This document shows positions 27,016-36,098 of a stretch of 64,000 nt of DNA, one piece after another. Every line of letters starts with the position of its first letter. Within the stretch, counting starts at the first letter, position 1. This DNA is from Gardnerella massiliensis. GTDB lineage: Bacteria > Actinomycetota > Actinomycetes > Actinomycetales > Bifidobacteriaceae. The stretch spans positions 1,196-65,195 of the forward strand of contig NZ_LRTV01000007.1 of assembly GCF_003408845.1 (NCBI RefSeq), written 5' to 3'. Position numbers and translations under genes: made by a program. The notes under the pieces were generated by a model that had not been told where the DNA came from, made no database searches, and was given only the letters and a program-made list of their open reading frames with translations.

Positions 27016-27673
27016 TCTTAATTGCGTTGCCATTCAGCCGTAGGAATATTCGCATGTTAGAGATTTGAGATTTTTCGCACTGAGCGAAGACGGACGCTTC
27101 TGTAGCTTTGCGTTTGTGCTTCTGCGCGACATTTTCTTTACAGCTGCGTAAAGAAAATGTCGGAATCTCGACAAAAAGTGACAGTTTCGTTACAGGCGTG
27201 TACAGAAAATGTCGAAATCTCGCCAAAAAGTGACAGTTACTTTACAAGCGTGTATAAAAAATGTCGAAATCACCCAAAACATTCGGAAGCTTTGCGTTTG
27301 TGCTTCTGAGGGCGGTGGGTGAATTTACGTGTGAGAGATAGGAATTGCTTGTCGAGCAATATAAAAGCGGAGCGATAGTAATAGTCTTTTTGATGAATAA
27401 CTATTTCAGCAAAAAAGTAAGCAAAAAACTAAACTTAACTACCTGTCCACTAGTCCAAATGAGGTATAGGAGCGTAGCGCTGCGAGATAAGTAATTCCTA
27501 TCACTCACAGCCACACTAACCTGCCCTGCCTTCGTCAATCGAGACGAAGGCAGACCTCGCTTGCGTTGAAAGCACCCCGTGCTTTCAACCCTAAGCAAGC
27601 TCAGCGCTCCGAATTGCTTTCGCGCGCTAAATCGCAGCGCTCAAGCAGGTCGTCGCGCAAAACTCGCGCCACA
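27016..27673 (+). repeat. dispersed hairpin-rich element, copy 1 (658 bp)
   Basis: The left end (CTTAATTGCGT..., then AGAGATTTGAGATTTTT and CTGAGCGAAGACGGACG) and the right end (GCAGGTCGTCGCGC, AAAACTCGCGCCACA) are shared with copies at 33.8 and 44.4 kb. The interior differs: it carries a 52-bp-period palindrome array (27128-27265), a long imperfect inverted repeat (GATAGGAATT near 27337 and AATTCCTATC near 27493), a CTGCCTTCGTC / GACGAAGGCAG hairpin (27526-27553), and a two-tier hairpin with an 11-bp perfect inner stem (27559-27600). No coding region is supported in 26999-27762. Confidence 0.8.
27128..27265. repeat. three 34-bp palindromic units, 52-bp period (locus A)
   Basis: Units start at 27128, 27180 and 27232. 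Unit 1 is a perfect palindrome, GACATTTTCTTTAC, six bases, GTAAAGAAAATGTC. Units 2 and 3 are imperfect versions (GACAGTTTCGTTAC..., GACAGTTACTTTAC...). The 18-bp linkers are similar to each other (GGAATCTCGACAAAAAGT and GAAATCTCGCCAAAAAGT). The array is flanked by 21-bp direct repeats of AGCTTTGCGTTTGTGCTTCT plus G at 27104-27124 and 27288-27308. Confidence 0.9.
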
Positions 27674-27762
27674 ATGGATTTATACGCGTTAAGTCAATAG
27701 TCGGTATAGCATATCATGTATCACAATTGCTATAGCAATACAAAACAACAAGGGGAAGCGCA

Positions 27763-28263
27763 ATGAGTAAAAAACATGCAGCAACCGGCAAAGCAACACC
27801 AGCAATCACCCAACTTGAGGAAGCCGGTATCGCTTTTAGAGTGGCCGAGTACGATCACGACGCCGATCACATGGACGACGGCTACGGCATAGAAGCAGCA
27901 GAAAAACTCGGGGTTAGCGCAGCTCAGGTGTGCAAAACACTGATGGTAGACACGGGCGAAAAGCGAGTGGTTGGCATAGTTCCAGTAAACGGACGCCTTA
28001 ATATGAAAGCAATTGCGAGCGCAGTACACGCTAAAAAAGCGAGTATGACAAGTCCTGAAGTTGCTCAACGTGAAAGCGGCTACGTTGTTGGCGGCATTTC
28101 ACCATTCGGGCAGAAAACGCATCACGAAACAGTACTCGACAGCAGCGTTATGCAGTTTGATGAGATTCTCGTCTCGGGAGGAAAGCGTGGACTTGACGTT
28201 GTCCTCAATCCTAAGGATATTGTTACCTTATTGAGCGCAACAGTAGCAGATATTGCCGCATAA
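27763..28263 (+). CDS. ybaK: Cys-tRNA(Pro)/aminoacyl-tRNA deacylase YbaK family
   Basis: A 166-residue editing domain that hydrolyses mischarged Cys-tRNA(Pro). The YbaK/EbsC pattern is complete: QVCKTLMVD with the key lysine near residue 66, GIVPVNGRLNMKA, the conserved GGISPFG, and VSGGKRGLDVVLNP. Ribosome site AAGGGGAAG before the ATG. Stands alone downstream of the repeat element. Confidence 0.92.
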   Translation: MSKKHAATGKATPAITQLEEAGIAFRVAEYDHDADHMDDGYGIEAAEKLGVSAAQVCKTLMVDTGEKRVVGIVPVNGRLNMKAIASAVHAKKASMTSPEVAQRESGYVVGGISPFGQKTHHETVLDSSVMQFDEILVSGGKRGLDVVLNPKDIVTLLSATVADIAA

Positions 28264-28445
28264 GAGTACATTTACTAATTGCAGACATTTGCGTTGATAC
28301 TAGCGTGATATTACTTACCGTAAGTACCAGCAAAGTGCCGAACACACTGAAGGAAATGTCGCCAAAAATAGACAGATAACGCAGTAACGTCTTGGCAACG
28401 TGCGATAATCCCTAAGGTTGTTCATTAAACGTTAAGGAGTGCATT

Positions 28446-28520
28446 ATGGGTATGCGTGGCCGCAAGCGCAAGGCGCGTCGTAAAAAAGCAGCGAATCATG
28501 GCAAAAGGCCAAATGCTTAA
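28446..28520 (+). CDS. 50S ribosomal protein bL37
   Basis: A 24-residue, extremely basic peptide beginning MGMRGRKRK and ending ANHGKRPNA. This matches the actinobacterial large-subunit protein bL37 first seen in mycobacterial ribosome structures. AAGGAG lies 6 bp before the ATG and a strong terminator follows 27 bp after the stop, so it is a complete monocistronic gene. It is far below the usual length cut-off for gene calling. Confidence 0.85.
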   Translation: MGMRGRKRKARRKKAANHGKRPNA

Positions 28521-28546
28521 GCTGTAGTTCGCTTATACATACTATT

Positions 28547-28576
28547 AAGCCCGTGATAATTCACGGGCTTTTTTGT
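28547..28576. terminator. bidirectional terminator between bL37 and the sigma factor
   Basis: A 10-bp perfect stem AAGCCCGTGA / TCACGGGCTT with TAAT loop, TTTTTTG on the plus side. On the minus side it directly abuts the sigma-factor stop codon (28576). Confidence 0.9.
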
Positions 28577-29220
28577 TATTCATTCGCATAATCAGCAAGT
28601 TCGCGCTTCAATTGCGCACGAGCACGATTTAATCTGCTCATAATCGTACCAATTTTTACGCCTTCTTCTTGTGCAATCTGCTTATACGACTTCCCGCGTA
28701 TAGCAGCTTCAACAAAAACTTTTTTACGCTCCGGAGGCAACGTATTTAATGCCGCCATAATTTCTTGTGGTGCAAAACCTTCTAAATATTCTTGCTCGGC
28801 TGAAAGCAATCCACTCGAATTATGATTTGACGCTTCATAAATATCCCAATCGTCATAATCCCCCGTAGCATCGTTAGCACGCTGAGGGCGACGTTTTGCC
28901 TGAGCATATTGGTTAAAATATAAATTTCGTTCAATACGATTAACCCAAGCACCAAAATTAGTGCCCGGTTGGAATGTGGAGAAACTTTTAAGCGCACGCT
29001 CGAACGTATCTTGTACGAGATCTTGAGCGTCTTGAGAATTGTGAGTTAAGCGCATAGCTTGAGTATAAAGAGCATCTACGCAAGGCCGAATAAGCTGCTC
29101 AAATTGCTCATGTCGGCGATTGTGAATCTTATGAGACGCGCGTGAAGTAAGCGAGTAGTTAGGCTTAGTAGTATCGTGCTGAACACTTACTACATGATGT
29201 TGCTTATTCATACTATCCAT
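28576..29220 (-). CDS. ECF sigma factor, SigH/SigR-like
   Basis: A 214-residue group 4 sigma factor. Region 2 (ALYTQAMRLTHNSQDAQDLVQDTFERAL, about residues 47-75) includes the core-binding helix and GAWVNRIERNLYFNQ the -10 contact; region 4 (LPPERKKVFVEAAIRGKSYKQIAQEEGVKIGTIMSRL) is the -35 helix-turn-helix. The sequence is closest to the actinobacterial redox/heat sigma SigH/SigR. Those are normally followed by a zinc anti-sigma gene (rsrA); here the gene ends at a terminator facing bL37. Start uncertain: ATG at 29220 or 29211. Confidence 0.85.
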   Translation of the reverse strand: MDSMNKQHHVVSVQHDTTKPNYSLTSRASHKIHNRRHEQFEQLIRPCVDALYTQAMRLTHNSQDAQDLVQDTFERALKSFSTFQPGTNFGAWVNRIERNLYFNQYAQAKRRPQRANDATGDYDDWDIYEASNHNSSGLLSAEQEYLEGFAPQEIMAALNTLPPERKKVFVEAAIRGKSYKQIAQEEGVKIGTIMSRLNRARAQLKRELADYANE

Positions 29221-29329
29221 GATACTCGCAAGAAGGTTGGTATTTAGTAGGTAAAAAGTTACTTCTCCCAACTGCTAAGCTCGTATTGCAAAATATATAC
29301 TTATCATAACTGCATATTGCGGTAAGATT

Positions 29330-30115
29330 ATGCGTATGCCGACATACATTCAAGAATTATTAGATGCAATCGCTGCAGCGCCTTCGCAAAGCGAAAACAC
29401 ACCGCTTGCACAATCATGGTTGCTTGGTTTCGATACAGAAACAACGGGAGCAACCCTTGGCAAAGATGCCATTGTATCTGCAACTCTCGTACTTCGCAAC
29501 CCTGCGTTAGGTCACAAAGGAGACACAGTATCTACTTGGTTGATTAATCCACATCAACCTATGAATCCTAAAGCAAGCGAAGTAAACGGATTTACTGACG
29601 AGTATCTTCAAGTACACGGCGGCGAGCCTACGCAAGAACTCGAATTACTGGCGCAAGCTATCAGCGCAACTCAGTCAAAAAATATTCCACTTCTGGCATA
29701 CAACGCACCTTTTGACGTAACGATGTTGCGACACGATTTACAGCGTTGGCAACTCACGCCACTAAATCAGCGACCAACGAGCACTATCAACACGCTTACG
29801 CAAGAAGACGTGCTAACTGTTGACCCTCTTGTTATTGATCGCACTATTTCCCGACGAACAGGAAAACGCACGCTAACTCTCACCTCGCAATATTACGGCG
29901 TTGAACCAATTGGAGACTTCCACGACGCTACAGCCGACACAGTTGCAGCACTTGATTTAATTGCACCTATCTGCGAACTTCATGAGTCAGTTGGAAGATT
30001 ACCACTCAGCGATATTATGCAATGGCAGCGTGCAGCCTACATAAAATGGCGGGATAGTTTCAATACTTGGCTTCAGGCGCACGGAAAAGAACCAATTACT
30101 GGCACTTGGTTATAA
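29330..30115 (+). CDS. DEDDh 3'-5' exonuclease (DnaQ-like)
   Basis: A 261-residue exonuclease of the polymerase III epsilon type. ExoI is GFDTETTGA near residue 33, ExoII YNAPFDVTMLRHDL near 125, and ExoIII FHDATADTVAALDL near 200, giving the complete D-E-D-H-D set. There is no polymerase-binding tail or helicase fusion, so it may act in proofreading, RNA trimming or repair. ATG at 29330, in tandem with ATG at 29336. Confidence 0.88.
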   Translation: MRMPTYIQELLDAIAAAPSQSENTPLAQSWLLGFDTETTGATLGKDAIVSATLVLRNPALGHKGDTVSTWLINPHQPMNPKASEVNGFTDEYLQVHGGEPTQELELLAQAISATQSKNIPLLAYNAPFDVTMLRHDLQRWQLTPLNQRPTSTINTLTQEDVLTVDPLVIDRTISRRTGKRTLTLTSQYYGVEPIGDFHDATADTVAALDLIAPICELHESVGRLPLSDIMQWQRAAYIKWRDSFNTWLQAHGKEPITGTWL

Positions 30116-30203
30116 AACACACTTACGCAACGCGAATACCTTCACGTAGGTTATCATTACAAGTTAATTATTAAAAAAGGAATATTTGCGGAAAGAAGCA
30201 ACA

Positions 30204-31994
30204 ATGACTACGCAAGATACACTGTCACTAGAATCAGCAAGCAGACTATTGCAACACTACGGTCTGCTTCGTGAAATGATTCAGTATCGCCACAACAATG
30301 CCACTCAATCCGCGAGCGACGCCGACACTACCCACGTAAGAAACGAAATCTGGTCTTTGAACGCATCAGATTTTGAAACAGTGAAAGCCAACGAAGCTTT
30401 TGAACACATAACTTACGACACCCGCGATATTAAGCCTGGCACGCTCTTATTTGTTAAGGGAAACTTTAAAGCCGAATATCTTAATGGAGCAGACGAAAAA
30501 GGTCTTATAGCGTACGTTTCTGAACAAAGCTATGCACAAAACACTCACGCTGTTGGAATTATTGTTAACGATGTACGAAAAGCAATGAGCGTGCTTTCTG
30601 CAGCATACTATCGTTCCCCTCAAGAACATCTTAGTATCGTTGGAATTACGGGAACTAAAGGCAAAACGACCACAGCTTACTTTACCCACGCCATTCTCAA
30701 TGCACATTTCCGCGGCAAAGCAGCACTATTTTCCTCAGTAGACAACTGCTTGGATGGAAAGCATTACACGGAATCGAATTTAACTACTCCAGAAAGCCTG
30801 GACGCGTTCCGTATGATGCGCGAAGCAGTGGATAACGGCATGCAATACCTGGTGATGGAAGTTTCCTCTCAAGCTTACAAAGTGGACCGAGTGTTCGGAT
30901 TAAAATTTGATGTTGGCGCATTTTTGAATATTAGTCCCGACCACATTAGTTCGATTGAGCACCCAACTTTTGAAGACTACTTGTACTGCAAACGTCAGCT
31001 TATTGCAAATTCCAAATGCTTGGTACTTAACGCTGATACTGATCACGCTGACTTACTAATGCAGGATGCCGAACAGCATCATACAAAAGTAACCACCGTA
31101 GCGCGTTTCAAAGATGAAGAAGAAGCTGACAATACTAACAGCGACAACAGCAACACAATCTGCGAAGAAAAAATTACGGATACTTTAGACAACTATCCTA
31201 AACTTATGCTTCCGGATTACGCAGCAATACCGGTAGATTCTCACAGCGAAACTTACTATATTGCAAAACTTGCCTCTGAAAGCAATAACGATAACGACAA
31301 TTGCGAAAACGAAAGCAATTGTGAAAACGCTTTAGAGGAAGCGCATTACAATCCTATTGACACGTTTACACTATCAATTGCAGGATTCTTTAACTATGAA
31401 AACGCAACCGCCGCAATCGCTATAGCCAACGAGCTCGGAATAGGTGACGACGTACAAGCCTTACATGCAATCGAAACAATCACTATTTCAGGACGTATGG
31501 AAGTGTTTAACGACACTCATTCCAACATGGTTGCTGTGGTCGATTACGCACACAACTATATTTCTACAAAATCAGTTATCGATTTTGTACAAGAACGTTA
31601 CGGCAACGAAAATCCTCGCATTACTCTAATTACCGGCTCCACAGGAGACAAGGCTGTCGATAGGCGCAAGGAAATTGTTGACGCGGCACAAAATCGTATT
31701 GACGAGTTTATTTTTACAGCCGAAGATACTAATACGGAAAGCGTATCCGATATTTGCACAATTATGCAAGGTTACGTAACAAACCCACACGTTGCCTCAC
31801 AAATCATTCTCGACAGGACCCAAGCAATCGAAACTGCATACGCTGAAGCCCAAAAAAGTACGCAAGAAGAAAAAAGACGCAACATTCTGTTGGTAATAGG
31901 AAAAGGCGACGAACGTTGGATTAAATTACACAACAAACACATACCTTACGAGGGTGATTCTTTCATTGTAAAGCGTCTCTTTGGAATTCAATAA
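30204..31994 (+). CDS. murE: MurE-type UDP-N-acetylmuramyl-tripeptide synthetase
   Basis: A 596-residue Mur ligase that adds the third residue to the peptidoglycan stem. The N-domain holds ITYDTRDIKPGTLLFVKG (UDP-sugar site); the central P-loop is GITGTKGKTTTAYF near residue 147; LTTPESLDAFRMM and VMEVSSQAYK follow; the C-domain has GRMEVF, VDYAHNY and ITGSTGDKAVDRR. Where most MurE proteins have a DNP(R/A/N) specificity motif this one reads AEDTNTES, so the amino acid cannot be inferred. Two acidic Asn-rich inserts (about residues 305-335 and 358-380) are unusual. The ATG at 30204 follows GGAAAGAAG. Confidence 0.88.
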   Translation: MTTQDTLSLESASRLLQHYGLLREMIQYRHNNATQSASDADTTHVRNEIWSLNASDFETVKANEAFEHITYDTRDIKPGTLLFVKGNFKAEYLNGADEKGLIAYVSEQSYAQNTHAVGIIVNDVRKAMSVLSAAYYRSPQEHLSIVGITGTKGKTTTAYFTHAILNAHFRGKAALFSSVDNCLDGKHYTESNLTTPESLDAFRMMREAVDNGMQYLVMEVSSQAYKVDRVFGLKFDVGAFLNISPDHISSIEHPTFEDYLYCKRQLIANSKCLVLNADTDHADLLMQDAEQHHTKVTTVARFKDEEEADNTNSDNSNTICEEKITDTLDNYPKLMLPDYAAIPVDSHSETYYIAKLASESNNDNDNCENESNCENALEEAHYNPIDTFTLSIAGFFNYENATAAIAIANELGIGDDVQALHAIETITISGRMEVFNDTHSNMVAVVDYAHNYISTKSVIDFVQERYGNENPRITLITGSTGDKAVDRRKEIVDAAQNRIDEFIFTAEDTNTESVSDICTIMQGYVTNPHVASQIILDRTQAIETAYAEAQKSTQEEKRRNILLVIGKGDERWIKLHNKHIPYEGDSFIVKRLFGIQ

Positions 31995-32083
31995 GGCGAC
32001 GGTTATCAGGCGATATAATTAGTAACACAACTAGTGACGCAACAGAAAAATCGCCACGTAACCATATCTTTAGAATCTTAAAG

Positions 32084-32123
32084 TAATCAGGATTCAAACC
32101 TTAAACGATTTGAATCCTGATTA
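32084..32123. terminator. perfect 15-bp hairpin between murE and folC
   Basis: TAATCAGGATTCAAA and TTTGAATCCTGATTA face each other around a 10-base loop in the convergent gap. Neither side has a T tract, so it may be a weak bidirectional terminator. Confidence 0.6.
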
Positions 32124-32198
32124 TAGCGCGGCTCATGGTTAGTGCCGTTTAGCCAATATTATCTAATAATAAAAGGCTTACAAAAGTAATTTCGCCTA

Positions 32199-33674
32199 CT
32201 ACTCGCGACTATCACTGCCAGATTCGTCAATATTTGGGTGAATCGCAACGCGCTGTTCTTTCGACTTTGTTAAGTCTGGATTCACATGCTCAACAAGCAT
32301 TGTGCGCGCATCCCCTGCCGTGACGAAACTACCGCAAATAAGCACGCCATGACCATAGCCCACACCAAGCTCATCGTCCTCATCAACCAAATTCACAGCC
32401 GCCTGAATAGCATCTGGCAGTTCATCAACGCGAATCACGCGATCCCTACCAAATACGCTTACAGCTACCTTTTCAAGATCTTCCGGATCCATTACACGAT
32501 CGCGCCAAGAATTGCGAGTCACAATAATCTTCGTCAAAACCGGCTCAAGCACACCCAAGTATTCTTCAACCTGCTTATCTGCCATCATTGCAACAACACC
32601 AATAAGCTGCTCAAAATGATAGTTTTCCTCAATCGTTTTACGAAGCGACTCAGCAGCATTCACATTATGACCACCGTCAATAATAATAGTCGGCGAAGTA
32701 CGAACCTGCTCAATGCGCCCCGGAACCTTAACCTGGCTTAACGCTTCAGCAACCAAATCACCATCCAAGGCGCCGTTTACCGGCAACACAACCTCCGCAG
32801 CAGCGAGCGCTGCCAAAGCATTATGTGCCTGATGCTCACCAAACTTGTCGATTGGCACATCCTCATAAGTGCCAAGAGGCGTGCGCAAAGTAACAACCTG
32901 GCCGCCAACCGCAGGAGTACGAGACACAACTTCAAGCTCGCCGTCACCATAAGAAGAATCGCGCAACAATGTGGCATGATTACGCTCGGCAACTTCTTTA
33001 ATAATTGGCAAAACCTTATCTTCATGCGGCTGAGGACCCAAAATTACCGTGCAATTTGGCTTAATAATGCCCGCCTTCGTGCGAGCAATCTCCTCAACGG
33101 TGTTTCCAAGCCACTGCATGTGATCCATATCCACAGGGCCAATAATCGCAGCATCCGCATTCATAACGTTCGTGGCATCCCATTCGCCACCCATGCCAAC
33201 TTCCATAACAGCAACGTCAACAGGAGCGTCCGCAAAAGCCCAAATCGCCATGGCTGTAAGCACTTCAAAGAAGCTCATTTTTGGCTTACCGTCAGCCTCC
33301 ATGCGAGCGTCAACCATGTCGATAATATCTTTCATTTGATCCCAAACGTCCACAAAATCGTCGTCGCTGATTTCCTGGCCGTCAATCATAATGCGCTCGT
33401 TTATGCGCTCCAAATGTGGAGAAGTATAAAGTCCTGTGCGCAAACCGTACGCGCGGCAAATCGACTCGGCCATGCGAGCTGTAGAACCTTTGCCGTTCGT
33501 GCCGGTAATATGAATAACGTGCATAGACTTTTCCGGATGACCAAGAATATCAAGAATTAAGCGCATCCTATCTAAGTCGAGATTAGTTTTATTATGTTCA
33601 GGCGCGCGGCTCATAATATTGCGCTCAACGTCAATAATGCGTTCACTGTTACGATTTGGATGTTCCATAGACAT
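32199..33674 (-). CDS. folC: folylpolyglutamate/dihydrofolate synthase
   Basis: A 491-residue ligase that adds glutamate to dihydropteroate or folates. IHITGTNGKGSTARMAE (P-loop) near residue 55, TSPHLERINERI near 84, VMEVGMGGEWDATN near 155 and the C-domain IIIDGGHN near 348 are all typical. The start at 33674 has GGGAG 7 bp upstream. It diverges from pepP across repeat element copy 2. Confidence 0.93.
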   Translation of the reverse strand: MSMEHPNRNSERIIDVERNIMSRAPEHNKTNLDLDRMRLILDILGHPEKSMHVIHITGTNGKGSTARMAESICRAYGLRTGLYTSPHLERINERIMIDGQEISDDDFVDVWDQMKDIIDMVDARMEADGKPKMSFFEVLTAMAIWAFADAPVDVAVMEVGMGGEWDATNVMNADAAIIGPVDMDHMQWLGNTVEEIARTKAGIIKPNCTVILGPQPHEDKVLPIIKEVAERNHATLLRDSSYGDGELEVVSRTPAVGGQVVTLRTPLGTYEDVPIDKFGEHQAHNALAALAAAEVVLPVNGALDGDLVAEALSQVKVPGRIEQVRTSPTIIIDGGHNVNAAESLRKTIEENYHFEQLIGVVAMMADKQVEEYLGVLEPVLTKIIVTRNSWRDRVMDPEDLEKVAVSVFGRDRVIRVDELPDAIQAAVNLVDEDDELGVGYGHGVLICGSFVTAGDARTMLVEHVNPDLTKSKEQRVAIHPNIDESGSDSRE

Positions 33675-33782
33675 AACTGCACTCCCCTAATTTTGTGCTC
33701 ACTTACTCATTTTCCAAATATATAGATTAGTTTATGCCAACAACACTTACAAAAAATAATAGGTTATATTCATTTTGTTTAC

Positions 33783-34099
33783 TGTGGCGCGAGTTTTGGG
33801 GGATTTCTCTCCTCGCACGTCCCGTCCTTCGTCGCTCTGGCTGTTAAAGGCTTTTATGTCTGCTTCGTTCTTAATGAATGTTGCTTCCTCAGTCCTCTTT
33901 TAGTGCTCGTAGAGAAATCCCCCTAAACTCTGCGTGCTAATCGTTAATAACCGTGTTTTATCGCCGAGATTTTTCGATTTTTCTTCTTCGCTCGACTTGT
34001 CAGTAGCCTTCGGCTCTGACGTCCGTCTTCGCTCAGCGCAAAAAATCTCAAATCTCCACCACACTAATATCCACATGGATGAATGATGAAGCAATTAAT
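33783..34099 (-). repeat. dispersed hairpin-rich element, copy 2 (317 bp)
   Basis: Minus-strand copy of the element family, in the folC/pepP divergent gap (33675-34304). 33805-34075 reads as identical to 44383-44653 inverted. Its right end keeps TGTGGCGCGAGTTTT (33783-33797) but lacks the 140-bp hairpin block of copy 3. Inside, GGGGGATTTCTCTCCTCGCAC (33798-33818) faces GTGCTCGTAGAGAAATCCCCC (33903-33923), forming a 21-bp imperfect stem. A 64-codon open frame here is shared with copy 3 only because the DNA is identical. Confidence 0.85.
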
Positions 34100-34304
34100 A
34101 TGTAAAACAACCTATAAGTTTTAAGAAGAAAGATAATACTAATACTCGCATACGATTGTTTTGTAAATTACATATAAAATCTAATCTTTTTAATCCAAAA
34201 AACTCGCATAAAACAATAAATACGACTATGTTAGTTTATTGTTCGTTAGTACGATTTGCATACGAAAATTTGCATACGAAAAGAAGAGCTAAGGAGTCTC
34301 GCAA

Positions 34305-35900
34305 ATGGCAGAACACACACCAACTGAACACGGTGAAGAACTGAAAGCTGACGGCACACAAAAAGCAGAAGACCGCGTAAACAATCGCTCCCTTCGTCCA
34401 AATAGTGACTCTTTCAAAGATTTTATGACAAGCAGCTGGGATAACCAGGAGCCAGAAGTTAAGCCTCTTGAATCCAGCAAGTACATTCCAGCACGTTTAG
34501 AAGCTCTTTCAAAGCGCTTCCCAGGCGAACGTTTAATTATTCCTGCAGGTCAGCCAAAAGTACGCAATAACGATTGCGATTACGCTTTCCGTCCAGACAC
34601 TACTTTTGCTTACTACACCGGCTTAGGCCAGGATTACGAAGCAGGTGCCGTACTCGTAATGGAACCTGTTGAAAAAGAAAGCGAAGAAGCTAAAGCTGGA
34701 AAAACACATATTCCTGAGCTTTTTGTAGCTCCACGCGCAGATAACAGCACTGCAGCATTCTATAAAGATCCTCACTACGGTGAATATTGGGTTGGTCCTC
34801 GCGCCGGCTTGAAGGAACTTAAAGCCATGACCGGCATCGAAACGCGCGATATTGCTGAGCTTGAAGACGCTCTTGCTAAGAACGTAAGCGACGACGCTAA
34901 CGGCGAAGGCGTTCGAGTACGCATTATTCGCGAAACCGACCCTGAACTTACCGCAAAAGTTGAAACAATGCGTGAAGCAAGCGGATTTACCGACGAAGAC
35001 GCAAACACTTCCGCCGACGACAAACTACACGAGTTCGCCGCAGAAGCGCGCATGCTTAAAGACGATTACGAAATTCGCGAAATGCGCAAAGCTGTGGCCG
35101 CTACAAAACTCGGCTTTGACCGCATGCTTACACGCTTGCCTCAAGCTCTTGGCAAGGAACATTCCGAACGCATGATTGAAGGCGCGTTTAATTCCGTCGC
35201 TCGCGAAGAAGGCAACGAAGTTGGCTACGATACGATTGTTGCCTCCGGCAAGCACGCGCCAATTTTGCATTGGATGCGAAACACCGGCGTAGTTTCTAAC
35301 GGCGAATTGCTGCTTATTGATGCAGGCGTGGAAGTCAACAGCCTCTACACCGCCGATATTACGCGCACCTTCCCAACAAACGGCAAGTTTACTGATTTGC
35401 AGAAGAAGCTTTACCAGTGCGTGTTGGACGCTCAACAAGCCGGTTTTGAGGCTGCTAAGCCAGGTGCAACCTACTCCGACATTCACCACGCCTGCATGCG
35501 CGTGCTTGCAGAGCACTTGCACGAGTGGGGAATTTTGAAGGTGAGCGTTGAAGAATCACTTTCTCCAGAAGGACAGCAGCATCGCCGCTGGCACGCATGC
35601 GGTGTAGCTCATCATCTCGGCTTGGACGTGCACGACTGCGCGCAAGCACGCTACGAGTCTTATCAAGGCGCAAAGATTACGCCGGGCATGATTTTCACGA
35701 TCGAACCAGGCTTGTACTTTGCTGCGAACGATTTAATGCTCCCAGAAGAAATGCGCGGCATTGGAATTCGTATCGAAGACGACGTGCTGATGACCGAAAA
35801 CGGCCCAGAATGGCTTTCTATCGACATTCCAAAGCAGATTGAGGATGTTGAAGCTTGGATGGCTGATCGCGCTCAAAAAAATGATATTTTCGAGCATTAA
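34305..35900 (+). CDS. pepP: Xaa-Pro aminopeptidase (M24B)
   Basis: A 531-residue metallopeptidase that removes N-terminal residues preceding proline. An N-terminal aminopeptidase-P domain (about 55-215, with FRPDTTFAYYTGL) precedes the pita-bread catalytic domain. Metal ligands are seen in LLIDAGVEVNSLYTADITRTF (two Asp), HHLGLDVHD (His), FTIEPGLYF (Glu) and GIRIEDDVL (Glu). A charged 45-residue N-terminal extension is present. AAGGAG precedes the ATG. Confidence 0.92.
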   Translation: MAEHTPTEHGEELKADGTQKAEDRVNNRSLRPNSDSFKDFMTSSWDNQEPEVKPLESSKYIPARLEALSKRFPGERLIIPAGQPKVRNNDCDYAFRPDTTFAYYTGLGQDYEAGAVLVMEPVEKESEEAKAGKTHIPELFVAPRADNSTAAFYKDPHYGEYWVGPRAGLKELKAMTGIETRDIAELEDALAKNVSDDANGEGVRVRIIRETDPELTAKVETMREASGFTDEDANTSADDKLHEFAAEARMLKDDYEIREMRKAVAATKLGFDRMLTRLPQALGKEHSERMIEGAFNSVAREEGNEVGYDTIVASGKHAPILHWMRNTGVVSNGELLLIDAGVEVNSLYTADITRTFPTNGKFTDLQKKLYQCVLDAQQAGFEAAKPGATYSDIHHACMRVLAEHLHEWGILKVSVEESLSPEGQQHRRWHACGVAHHLGLDVHDCAQARYESYQGAKITPGMIFTIEPGLYFAANDLMLPEEMRGIGIRIEDDVLMTENGPEWLSIDIPKQIEDVEAWMADRAQKNDIFEH

Positions 35901-35916
35901 TATTTTCTAAAATACG

Positions 35917-35982
35917 TATGGTGCGTTCTCACGAACAGTAACACGCATAACGCATGTTGCTTTATCGTAAGGGCGCACCATA
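35917..35982 (+). terminator. pepP terminator
   Basis: TATGGTGCG (35917-35925) pairs with CGCACCATA (35974-35982) around an inner ACGCATAACGC loop, then ATTGTTTATG. A further inverted repeat, AAACTGA (36034-36040) with TCAGTTT (36063-36069), lies before the sugar-kinase gene and could be an operator. Confidence 0.65.
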
Positions 35983-36098
35983 ATTGTTTATGTAATAGTT
36001 TACACGCATAATTTTACGCACCTAACTGTTACGAAACTGACAGCTTATGCTACGCAACACTATCAGTTTGCTGCACTGATGCGCTCGAAAGGAATGTT

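Noticed and set aside
27128-27265. CRISPR array
   Set aside because: Repeat of 34 bp with regular period looked CRISPR-like, but the 18-bp spacers are too short and similar to one another, there are only 2-3 units per locus, and no cas genes lie in the window.
33900-34094. 64-codon open frame shared with 44364-44558
   Set aside because: The two frames are alike only because the DNA repeat is identical. No ribosome site, no family resemblance, and copy 1 of the element does not keep the frame.
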